Source: Armatimonadota bacterium
GTDB lineage: Bacteria; Armatimonadota; UBA5829
DNA length: 64,000 nucleotides
Direction: 5' to 3'
Assembly: GCA_039679645.1 (NCBI GenBank)
Contig: JBDKUO010000020.1
Coordinates: 1-64,000, forward strand
Positions 26,160 to 33,687 of the stretch are shown here, one piece after another; position 1 is the first letter of the stretch, and each line of letters opens with the position of its first letter. Position numbers and translations under genes: made by a program. A model generated the notes under the pieces. It had not been told where the DNA came from and ran no database searches. It saw only the letters and a list, made by a program, of their open reading frames with translations.

Positions 26160-28223
26160 TTACATCAATTTGAATACCATACCCTCGCCTGCAGCCATAT
26201 TGAAGCTGATTCTGCCATTATGAGAGGCGATCCTGGTCATATCGGGCAATCGGGTGAGCGAAGTATCGCTATCAAACTCCAGATAGACATCTCTCGCCGA
26301 GTTGATATCTTTGTTCACCACTATCAGATAACGCTCTGCCCCAGTGCCGCAGTGGAAAGAGACTATGAGATCGTCCGATGCGCTCTTTATCCCCCAGAGC
26401 CCATTTTCGAGCCCCTCGTTATCGGGCGGAACGGGAGCGGTGTGGACTACTTTTACGAGCTTGAGCTTGCAAACTGTCGGAGCTATCGCGTTTAACCGGG
26501 CGTTAAATGATTTGAAAAGGTCGAAAGATGGGCCTTTAGTGCCGTCGCCGTTGACAGGGGCATCTACAAAATCGACATCACCGCCTGTGAAACCTCTGCT
26601 CTCAAAATACTGGATACCTTTGACCCCATATGCAAGAGCCGTGTATACCTGAAAACTCAGACTCGCGCTAGTGGGCCCGGCGATGTCGGACCACCGGCAC
26701 GATGTCACATACATCCACAGCGGCTTTCCTGTTTCGAGAGACAGGCTCGACCACAGCGCAAGGTCTCTGTAGAGGTCCTGATTGACCCTAAGATAATCTT
26801 TCGCTTGATGGACAGAGTAAAAGTCGAAGGAGAGCACCGGAGGGTTCACCTTGCCGACAAACTCACGCACATGTTCGGGATAAGCTGTCGGATATTTATA
26901 GTGACCGTAGCTTGGGATAATCGCGTTAAGCGGCAGTCTATCAGGGTCGAGCTTGAGGAGGATGTTATATGTTCTCTTCACGTCATCGAACTTTTGAGTG
27001 CTCGGCTCGTCCCACACATAATATCCGCCCAGTGCTGGGTAGCTCGAATAATCATCTGCCAGAGACTTTATCGCATCTTCCGAGGCGTTCTCTACACCGG
27101 TCATACGGGCATGGTCGGTAACAAAAAGCCGCATATCGTGTTGCTCGCATACCCTGAGAGCGCGGACCATCTCTTCACGCGTCGGGTCCTCGGCGCCGTA
27201 TTCCAGCGGGCAGTTGGTCTCTATGGCGTTAAGCCCGGCTTCATGCAATAGCGAGACTATCTTCTCGATATTGTCGCCGTGCTGAAATGACGCAAAAGTT
27301 GATAAAACAAATTTATTCTCCCACCACTTCATGGGTTTGGATGTTCCTCCGTGTAAATTTCTGTCGATAACCAGCCCGACTGCGCAGTCTATTATCGCTC
27401 TATCCGAAATCCTCCAAGGGTGCAGGCCGTCTTTGAACATATAATAGCCGTCAGAGCTTCGCGGCAGCCCGTCACTGTCTCCCGTAAGCGTAGTGCCGTC
27501 ATTTATCTCAATCACATGGCAATAATCATGAGTGAGTTTTTGCCCGGATCGCGGCGATGGATCGTGAACAATGAGTATCGACGGGTCTCGCTTGCCTTTC
27601 GCATTCATCCCATATCCGACAACAGTCACCCAGTGACCTCCCAGGCGCTCGTATGTAGACGTCTGCTTATCGTATTTATAGAAGCCTATATTGAGCCACA
27701 GCGCGCCCGCCGGGTCGCTGATCATGCTCTGCATCCATTTCATATCAGGGATATCGCCGCTGCTTTTATATTGGCCGTAGAGCTTTCTCCACCCGCGATA
27801 TTCCAGTTTTTTGCAGTGGTAGCCGGCTTTGGTTATGTAATTTTCTACACCACGCAAAATTCCATCCGCGACAGTGCCGTCTTCGGTGGTATCCATCATA
27901 TCGCGTGAGGCAAGAATCTTGACCATGGCAACTTGCGATTTCTGCTCGTTCTCAAGTTGTGGGTTTAGGCGGTCAAAGCCGTTTTTAGCCAACCACATAA
28001 GCGAATTGGAGACGGCCGCCGGTCCGCAAAACAGCTCGCCGTCCTGCCAGAAACCGGCCTCAGGATCGCACTGCGGCAGGTCGGGTGTCGAGGCGACCTT
28101 ATCTATGCAGTAATTCGGGGTAGATGAGCGGCATGGTGAGCACAGAGCCATGAGGATGATACAGACGAGCGGCACTGCCCATCGGCGGCGCGATAATGCG
28201 GAAAACACTATATATCCCTCCAT
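26160..28223 (-). CDS. Exported fusion of C39-like peptidase fold and GH-like TIM barrel
   Basis: About 687 residues starting MEGYIVFSALSRRRW, with a signal peptide (about 1-34). Residues about 45-290 look like a papain-fold C39-type domain: Cys in GELFCGPAAVSNSLMWLA, His in GGHWVTVVGYG and an Asp in IVHDPSP, in the right order. Residues about 305-600 are a TIM barrel resembling GH-A type enzymes (NAIETNCPLEY, LGGYYVWDEPS with Glu on a beta-4-like strand, VLSFDFYSVH), then a beta-sandwich C-terminal domain (RYLIVVNKD, DVYLEFDS). I know of no standard family with this pairing. The longer in-frame start at 28256 would spoil the signal peptide. No strong ribosome binding site is seen. Function is unknown. 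Confidence 0.68.
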   Translation of the reverse strand: MEGYIVFSALSRRRWAVPLVCIILMALCSPCRSSTPNYCIDKVASTPDLPQCDPEAGFWQDGELFCGPAAVSNSLMWLAKNGFDRLNPQLENEQKSQVAMVKILASRDMMDTTEDGTVADGILRGVENYITKAGYHCKKLEYRGWRKLYGQYKSSGDIPDMKWMQSMISDPAGALWLNIGFYKYDKQTSTYERLGGHWVTVVGYGMNAKGKRDPSILIVHDPSPRSGQKLTHDYCHVIEINDGTTLTGDSDGLPRSSDGYYMFKDGLHPWRISDRAIIDCAVGLVIDRNLHGGTSKPMKWWENKFVLSTFASFQHGDNIEKIVSLLHEAGLNAIETNCPLEYGAEDPTREEMVRALRVCEQHDMRLFVTDHARMTGVENASEDAIKSLADDYSSYPALGGYYVWDEPSTQKFDDVKRTYNILLKLDPDRLPLNAIIPSYGHYKYPTAYPEHVREFVGKVNPPVLSFDFYSVHQAKDYLRVNQDLYRDLALWSSLSLETGKPLWMYVTSCRWSDIAGPTSASLSFQVYTALAYGVKGIQYFESRGFTGGDVDFVDAPVNGDGTKGPSFDLFKSFNARLNAIAPTVCKLKLVKVVHTAPVPPDNEGLENGLWGIKSASDDLIVSFHCGTGAERYLIVVNKDINSARDVYLEFDSDTSLTRLPDMTRIASHNGRISFNMAAGEGMVFKLM

Positions 28224-28331
28224 ATGGATAAGATCGCAGTGTCCTAAAAGAAGCAAAATGGACGACTATCTGAGTTTATCGCATATGAGACGGGAGTGCA
28301 AATATTATGTGGAGTTTGTTTCCAGGCGACC

Positions 28332-29573
28332 TCATCCTCGCACTCTACGCAGTTTCGAAGCAGCGAGAGCTATTACCGCCATTGCCAGCGATACAAATGC
28401 GGATGGCTCAGGTGTGGATGGATTTGATGACGCGACCGGACCCGTGAATTTTGATAGCCTTCCCTCCGAGTCCATTACGAATATACTCCCATCGCTGCCG
28501 ATAGTCGGAGAAGTGTAGATAGTCGCCCCAACGCTCCTGCTCCAGTTGAGCGAGCCGTTGGTGGGGTTTATGGACAAAAGACTCCCGCTGGATGTGCCGA
28601 ATATAATGGTTCCATTTGCGTCAAGAGTGGGCGAAGAGTATATTGCTGCACTGGTTTGGTAATACCATTTCAGCGTGCCATCGGGGTTTATCGCGTGCAG
28701 ACGAGTGTCCTGAGCGCCGATATATATCGTTCCATCGGCTCCGACGGCGGGTGCTGTCGTTATAGCCTTTCCCTGAGTAGGGTATGTCCACTTTGTCGAG
28801 CCGTCTGCATTTAGAGCCACAAGTGAGCCACTGGATGTGCCTACGTATATCGAGCCGTCGGGGCCGATCGCGCAGTTGTTGCTTGGGTTTATCACAGCCG
28901 ATTTCCAGATGAGTGTGCCGCTTGAGCTGACGGCGTAAATTCGTCCGTCCTGTGATGGCGCATATATTGCATTACCGTCAGCCGACATCGAAAGGGCGCG
29001 GGTAACATCTCCATCCGTGTAATAGCTCCACTTGATCGTCCCAGTAGCATCGATCGCATAGATACGGTTGTTGTCTGAGCCTACATAAAGCGTTCCATCT
29101 CTTCCTATCAACATGGAACCGTTTACGGCTCCTGATACGGCGCATTGTGATGACCAATTCGATGTTCCATCTGAATTGAGCGCGTATATTGAGCCGCCGA
29201 GGGCCGCGAAGTACACAACACCGCTGCTTGCGACGCCTGCGCTGCCTATGATGGACGAAGAGTATCTGGGCGAGCGCCACGCAAGCGATCCGCTGCCCGC
29301 TACGGCATAGAAATACCTGTCGTAAGCGCCGAAATAGGCTGTGCCGTTTGATGCAACAATCGGTGATGCGCTGCAGGTGGTCCCGGTCGAATATTTCCAG
29401 GCGAGCTGCGGCGAGTATGTTGCCGTATAGCCGATCTGTCCGGTGCGAAGCGAGTTTCCTCTATATTGTGAGACAGGCTGTAAGCAATTGCCTTGGCCTG
29501 CGAGCGCAAATACGGCGACCGTCAAGATTGAGGCGCGTATGCGGCCTCGGAAATGGGTTCTATGTATTGGCAT
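28332..29573 (-). CDS. PQQ-type beta-propeller protein with PEP-CTERM tail
   Basis: 413 residues. The start at 29573 follows AGGGTAGGGATC; an upstream in-frame start at 29630 is less likely. Signal peptide about 1-30. Around eight PQQ-like repeats follow (GTAYFGAYDRYFYAV, GTLYVGSDNNRIYAI and so on, each ending L-x-W), forming an outer-wall propeller as in BamB-like or pyrroloquinoline-type proteins. The C-terminus STPEPSAF, a hydrophobic helix and LRRVRG is a PEP-CTERM sorting signal. It is the second such protein in this window. Probably a surface or exported structural or binding protein; no enzymatic motifs are seen. Confidence 0.87.
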   Translation of the reverse strand: MPIHRTHFRGRIRASILTVAVFALAGQGNCLQPVSQYRGNSLRTGQIGYTATYSPQLAWKYSTGTTCSASPIVASNGTAYFGAYDRYFYAVAGSGSLAWRSPRYSSSIIGSAGVASSGVVYFAALGGSIYALNSDGTSNWSSQCAVSGAVNGSMLIGRDGTLYVGSDNNRIYAIDATGTIKWSYYTDGDVTRALSMSADGNAIYAPSQDGRIYAVSSSGTLIWKSAVINPSNNCAIGPDGSIYVGTSSGSLVALNADGSTKWTYPTQGKAITTAPAVGADGTIYIGAQDTRLHAINPDGTLKWYYQTSAAIYSSPTLDANGTIIFGTSSGSLLSINPTNGSLNWSRSVGATIYTSPTIGSDGSIFVMDSEGRLSKFTGPVASSNPSTPEPSAFVSLAMAVIALAASKLRRVRG

Positions 29574-29773
29574 ATTGATCCCTACCCTTGAATCGTGATG
29601 CAAATACAGCCACTGCAAAAATCGTGCCACAACGTCATTAATTGGTTATACTTATGCATATATCTACATACAGTTGAGCTGTAATTTTACGCCTTGGGGC
29701 ATGATGTGATCGAGCTGATGAATTGTAATGGCAGAGGTTGTGACAATCCGATGTAGTTTTTTGTATGTAAGGT

Positions 29774-29801
29774 TTGAAACAATGCGGTTGCTGGGTATTT
29801 T
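29774..29801 (+). promoter_or_regulatory. Possible promoter for the structured leader RNA
   Basis: TTGAAA (29774-29779) and TATTTT (29796-29801) with a 16-base spacer point toward the structured region that begins about 45 bases downstream. The match is moderate. Confidence 0.3.
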
Positions 29802-29846
29802 GCCTGGGCTGGTAAATGCGGTGGGCCAATCGGCCTATCTGCAAAT

Positions 29847-30218
29847 GCCTCAGTAAGCGTGGATACGGTTTCTAATCCGTCCCCAGAGGCCGCGGCGGAT
29901 AATCAGGGAAACCGGCCGGCGGTGAAAGCCGCATTCAACCTGTCAAGTAAAAGAGAGTGGCTGAGAAGTATGTCTTCTCAGCCGTGGCCTCCAAGAACGG
30001 TCATGGGTAGGGATCGCTTTGTCGGCCATGCGCATTGTATCCGGCTTAGGCCTGCGTGTCAAGCCTCCGATGAAGCTGTCAAGAGCCCGATTAGGAGGTG
30101 GTGTTGGTAGTCAAAACAGCCAGTCCCTCGTAAAGGGTGGGACAACCGCTTTTCCGGCAAAGGGCCGGACCGGCGGCGACGATCTTACGCGTTTGTGCCG
30201 CTCGCGTTAAGTGTCGTC
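29847..30218 (+). ncRNA. Large structured RNA candidate (possible HEARO/omega-RNA-like)
   Basis: No credible protein gene lies in 29574-30275, but 29847-30218 is packed with consistent RNA-type pairing. Stem 29959-29968 with 29974-29983 is 10 perfect pairs with a 5-base loop. The long-range stem 29886-29895 with 29982-29991 encloses other hairpins and includes one G-U pair. Others are 29865-29868 with 29877-29880; 29904-29907 with 29939-29942; 30064-30068 with 30094-30098; 30153-30158 with 30164-30169; 30173-30177 with 30197-30201; 30178-30182 with 30214-30218. Purine-rich loops such as GGTGAAAGCC recur. It could be a stand-alone HEARO-like RNA, another large ncRNA class or a long 5' leader for the gene at 30276. 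The class name is a guess; structured character is well supported. Confidence 0.6.
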
Positions 30219-30275
30219 TAGATTGTAGAAAGCGGCGCGAAAAAAATCTCTGTTTACCTCAAAGGAGGCTATACA

Positions 30276-31184
30276 ATGCGAAGGATCATTTTTCTTGTTC
30301 TGGCACTGACCTTGGTTTGCTCTGTGCCGTCATTTGCTGCTCGAGTCACAAGCACACCGGTGATTCACCGCTTCGAGCTGAAACAAGTCTGTCCGGTTCC
30401 TTTGCCGGTTCCAGGCAATGATGTCTGCCGCTGTTACCTTGGTTATCTGACAATAGCGGATCCGACAATAGGAGAACCGGTCATCAATGCCGCACCCGGC
30501 GTACTCTGTATTGTGCCTGGCGGGATTAATTGGCCGAACTATATTGCCGCTGCGCAGCAGACGCCGGCAGTATCATACACGATCAAAAATACGACTTTCA
30601 CCAAGCAGACTCCTGAGATCGTGCAGTGCGCCGATGTGTTTCCTGCGCACAAAGTGACTCAGCAGGGCACACCCAATATCAGACTGTGGTGGCCGCTCAT
30701 GTATGAGTGCCCTTCCACTGTCTTCACACTGAGTATTCTCTATGGAACCCCAGTTGCGTGGGATGATGACGGTACTGGTCCGAACCCGCCTGCATGGGTT
30801 CACCTCGAGCAGTGGGAATGGCATGTCGATGCCGATCTTGACAGCCTAAAGGAATTGCTTTACCTGTTCCATGAACTGCCGTTCGGCAAGGACGAAGTTC
30901 CGTTGATTTCCGACGAGCTGCTCTTTGGAGAGCTTCTGCACAAGATCGACGAGGCAAAGGCTGCATACACCGTAGGCGATCTTGCTACGGCAGCTCAATG
31001 GCTGGCTGACTTTGAGTTGGAAGTCATGGATGCCTGTATTATTGATTCGCCGCCTCTGCCGAATCCGACCGGTTTTCTTACGGGTATCGCCAACAGCGAC
31101 GAGAATCCGGCTTGCTGCAAGCTCCTTTGCGACGTGGAATACATTCTGCAGACCACAGGCATAGGTAATCCCAGCAAGAAGTAA
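30276..31184 (+). CDS. Secreted protein of unknown function
   Basis: 302 residues. AAAGGAGG lies at the right distance before the ATG. A signal peptide (about 1-22, ending SFAAR) is followed by a Cys-containing beta-rich domain (VCRCYLGYL, VLCIVPGGINW) and, from about 185, a helical region (DLDSLKELLYLFHELP, LHKIDEAKAAYTVGDLATAAQWLADFELEVMDAC). The pair of Cys at about 285-290 (CCKLLC) may form disulfides. I do not recognise the family. It follows the structured RNA and precedes two further exported proteins in the same direction, with GC-rich inverted repeats (GAGCCGCC ... GGCGGCTC) after its stop. Confidence 0.75.
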   Translation: MRRIIFLVLALTLVCSVPSFAARVTSTPVIHRFELKQVCPVPLPVPGNDVCRCYLGYLTIADPTIGEPVINAAPGVLCIVPGGINWPNYIAAAQQTPAVSYTIKNTTFTKQTPEIVQCADVFPAHKVTQQGTPNIRLWWPLMYECPSTVFTLSILYGTPVAWDDDGTGPNPPAWVHLEQWEWHVDADLDSLKELLYLFHELPFGKDEVPLISDELLFGELLHKIDEAKAAYTVGDLATAAQWLADFELEVMDACIIDSPPLPNPTGFLTGIANSDENPACCKLLCDVEYILQTTGIGNPSKK

Positions 31185-31348
31185 AGTCGAGTATCGGTCA
31201 GTGGTTTGGAGCCGCCTCGGCGGCTCCAAAAAATCAATAATGCAAAACTAATCCACTGAATTGCGGAATTCAGAGCTTATCACCAAGGGGCTCGGAGGAA
31301 ATTACAACGGTCACAATTGACAGGTCGAAGACAGACTGGAGGAATAAG

Positions 31349-32038
31349 TTGAAAATAAAGATCAGTCTTTTCTCTTTATGCGCCGTTTTATCCCTGGGCG
31401 CGGCTTCCGGGGCCAAGGCTCCGGCGCCTGCAACAGTTCACTATGAGGTCAAGCTTCAGTCCTTGGCTTTCGGCAATTGCGGTGTAAGGAAGATGTGGAT
31501 CAAGGGGAACAACATGCGATGGGAGGGCAAGAGTCAAAAGCTTCCTGTATGCATTGTTAAAAATGCTGATGGAACGTTTCTTATCCATCCCTGGAACAAG
31601 ATTGCAGCCAAATATCCGACGGGATCATCTCGCAGCAATCCCAAGGTGCTTTTTCCTGGTCCCACCGGTTCTATTCAGGGATTTCTGAAATCGGTGAAAG
31701 CGGAGAAATGTGGTAGGGAGGTCGTGAATGAGAAGAAGTGCACGATTTACTCATACATGGATCCGGTCTCAAGACGTCAGTGCAGGATTTGGATTGACGA
31801 CAAGTCGACAAAACCCGTCAAACTTCTTATGAGAGGTAGGCGGGCAAAAATGGATACTCTTACAGCGGTGTATACCAAATATGAAGTCGGCATCGGCATT
31901 GCCGATTCTGTTTTTGAACTTCCGAAAGGGTATGCTGTAAGGCCGATGCCTGACGAACTGAAAGCTTCCAAAACGACGGCATCCGAACGCCGAGCATTGA
32001 GAGCAAAGGCTGACAAACAGAAAAAGGAATCGAGTTAG
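31349..32038 (+). CDS. Exported LolA/DUF4412-like protein
   Basis: 229 residues starting at TTG behind GGAGGAATAAG. Signal peptide about 1-22. The remainder has the strand pattern of LolA-like half-barrels: VHYEVKLQ, KMWIKGNNMRWEG, VCIVKNADGTFLIHPWNKIA and CRIWIDDKSTKPVKLLM, and the C-terminus VFELPKGYAVR is typical of outer-membrane lipoprotein-sorting-like and DUF4412 proteins. The last 25 residues are basic and helical. Such proteins bind lipids or act as stress-related periplasmic proteins. It lies between two other exported proteins, with 164- and 126-base gaps; whether the three share a transcript is uncertain. Confidence 0.72.
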   Translation: MKIKISLFSLCAVLSLGAASGAKAPAPATVHYEVKLQSLAFGNCGVRKMWIKGNNMRWEGKSQKLPVCIVKNADGTFLIHPWNKIAAKYPTGSSRSNPKVLFPGPTGSIQGFLKSVKAEKCGREVVNEKKCTIYSYMDPVSRRQCRIWIDDKSTKPVKLLMRGRRAKMDTLTAVYTKYEVGIGIADSVFELPKGYAVRPMPDELKASKTTASERRALRAKADKQKKESS

Positions 32039-32053
32039 CCTCGATTCATCCGC

Positions 32054-32084
32054 TATCCCTCCGGGTTTTACATCTGGAGGGATA
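32054..32084. repeat. Dispersed hairpin repeat, copy 2
   Basis: TATCCCTCC and GGAGGGATA arms around a loop related to the 22826 element, 16 bases after a stop codon. A second, unrelated hairpin (AGCCGACG with CGTCGGCT, 32093-32115) follows at once, and together they may end the upstream transcript. Confidence 0.7.
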
Positions 32085-32164
32085 ATCCATTCAGCCGACG
32101 TTTTTCACGTCGGCTAAAGTTTGCAAAAAACGAGCTGTAGCTAAAACGAAAGGGGCAATTGAAA

Positions 32165-33622
32165 ATGAAAATACCGGTTTTATTGGTGACGGTGTTCCTG
32201 CTTGCATCCGTGTCTCCTTCGATGAAGGCTTCTAGGGCAAAGCCGGTTGTAGCTGTCAAGAAAATTGCGCAAAAACCGACAAAACCATCATCTCTTGTCC
32301 TGCTTTACACATCCTGCTCGCGGGGACAGATTAGATCCTGCAACTGCACGAAGTTTCAGTTCGGGGGATATGGACGTGAGATGACTCTGCTCAAGTCGAT
32401 CCGCGAGAGCAATCCCAACGTCGTGCTTATTGAGGGCGGAGATTCTACAGCCGGAGACGACTTCCAGGCCAAGCTCAAGGCGTCAGTCGCATCGAGCGCG
32501 CTTAAACTCCTCGACTATAACGCTATAGTTCCCGGCGAGTTGGAACTGGGTAGATCAGGTGTGAATTACCTTGATTATTTCGATCCAAAGTCAGTGCCCA
32601 TCCTCTGCGCCAACGTGCCTGATTTATGCAGTGGTCAGGGTGGCTATATTCCGTATGCCATATTCAAGACCCAAGGCAATCTCAGAGTTGGGGTTATCGG
32701 TGTGCTCGATGATGCTATCACCCAGGAACTAAGAAGACGCGGGATCGATCAGCCCGTGACTGACCCTGTCGCCGTGCTGGAAAAATTAGTACCACGTGTA
32801 CGTCTGCAGTCCGACCTTGTTGTAGTGGTATATCATGGCGCATCCGATACCGCGGCAAGGTTGGCAGCGGTTAAGAGAATCGATCTGGTTTTGTGCACTC
32901 ATCTAACTGGTCGTGATTTTCTTTTTCCCGACAAGACAACCAATGAAGTATGCGCTCCCGTAGACAAGGTCGGCAGCACGATTGTCGTCAAGGGCCAGAC
33001 GAGCACGAATTGGAGCCTGGGGCGAATTGACCTCGATCTCTCCGACGGCAAGATCAAGAGCGCGACTCATAAACTCTTCTATCTGGACCGGCGATACGAC
33101 GAGGATCCGGCGATGGTGAAAGTGTACGACGACTACAACAAGAAAGTAGCCGATGCCGTACTTACTCGGTCTAAGAAGATGAAAAAAGACATGGAAGTTA
33201 TGCTGGTAAGTCGCGGCCTACAGGTGAATGATATGAGAAAGCGCCTGCATACGTCGCCGTTCGCCGGTGATAAAAAGTGTAAAGAGTGCCATGCGGATAT
33301 TCATGATACCTGGTCGAAATCGCAGCACGCTCATGCCATGGCAACTCTTGAAGCTACTAATCAGGGCTTTGATCCGGAGTGCGTGAGCTGTCATGTCACG
33401 GGGGCGAATACGCGTTATGGCTTTTCAAATAAGAACGATACACCGGAGATGGTGAATGTTCAGTGCGAGGCCTGCCATGGTCCCGGTGATGAGCATTCGA
33501 AAGATCCGAAAGCGGGCTACGGACCGGTCGGCGAGGAGACCTGCCGGTCATGCCACACAAACGAACGCACTCCCGACTTCGACGCTGAGAAGGCATGGGA
33601 GACGATCAAACACCAATTATAA
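32165..33622 (+). CDS. UshA-like domain fused to tetraheme cytochrome c
   Basis: 485 residues, exported. After a signal peptide (about 1-23), residues about 43-330 follow the order of UshA-type metallophosphoesterases (VVLIEGGDST, VGVIGVL, LVLCTHLTG), but the first metal motif D-x-H is replaced by YTSCSRGQ and the Asn-His/Glu motif by PGELEL. Instead there is a conserved-looking CNC cluster (Cys 51, 59, 61) followed by KFQFGG. The C-terminus has four c-type heme motifs CxxCH at residues about 372, 406, 434 and 460, like the cytochrome c554 family. A redox role in the periplasm is likely. ATG 32165 has AGGGG at a better distance than the TTG at 32159. Related proteins sometimes carry selenocysteine; here all are ordinary TGC or TGT Cys codons. 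Confidence 0.8.
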   Translation: MKIPVLLVTVFLLASVSPSMKASRAKPVVAVKKIAQKPTKPSSLVLLYTSCSRGQIRSCNCTKFQFGGYGREMTLLKSIRESNPNVVLIEGGDSTAGDDFQAKLKASVASSALKLLDYNAIVPGELELGRSGVNYLDYFDPKSVPILCANVPDLCSGQGGYIPYAIFKTQGNLRVGVIGVLDDAITQELRRRGIDQPVTDPVAVLEKLVPRVRLQSDLVVVVYHGASDTAARLAAVKRIDLVLCTHLTGRDFLFPDKTTNEVCAPVDKVGSTIVVKGQTSTNWSLGRIDLDLSDGKIKSATHKLFYLDRRYDEDPAMVKVYDDYNKKVADAVLTRSKKMKKDMEVMLVSRGLQVNDMRKRLHTSPFAGDKKCKECHADIHDTWSKSQHAHAMATLEATNQGFDPECVSCHVTGANTRYGFSNKNDTPEMVNVQCEACHGPGDEHSKDPKAGYGPVGEETCRSCHTNERTPDFDAEKAWETIKHQL

Positions 33623-33637
33623 GTATCAATTAAAAAT

Positions 33638-33662
33638 GCCTCCAGGCATCTTACCTGGAGGC
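33638..33662. repeat. Dispersed hairpin repeat, copy 3
   Basis: Perfect 9-bp arms GCCTCCAGG and CCTGGAGGC around CATCTTA, 15 bases after the cytochrome stop codon and before the convergent glycosidase. It shares the CTCCAGG-ATCTTACCTGGAG core of the other copies and is a likely terminator. Confidence 0.7.
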
Positions 33663-33687
33663 TATAAATGAGATTCTAATCCTGACT

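Noticed and set aside
30019-30210. Possible remnant of a TnpB or IscB protein in the structured gap
   Set aside because: The short translations have no zinc-finger or RuvC-like pattern; the pairing pattern supports RNA instead.
32165-33622. Selenocysteine in the UshA-like protein, as in some relatives
   Set aside because: The Cys cluster is encoded by ordinary TGC and TGT codons, with no in-frame TGA.
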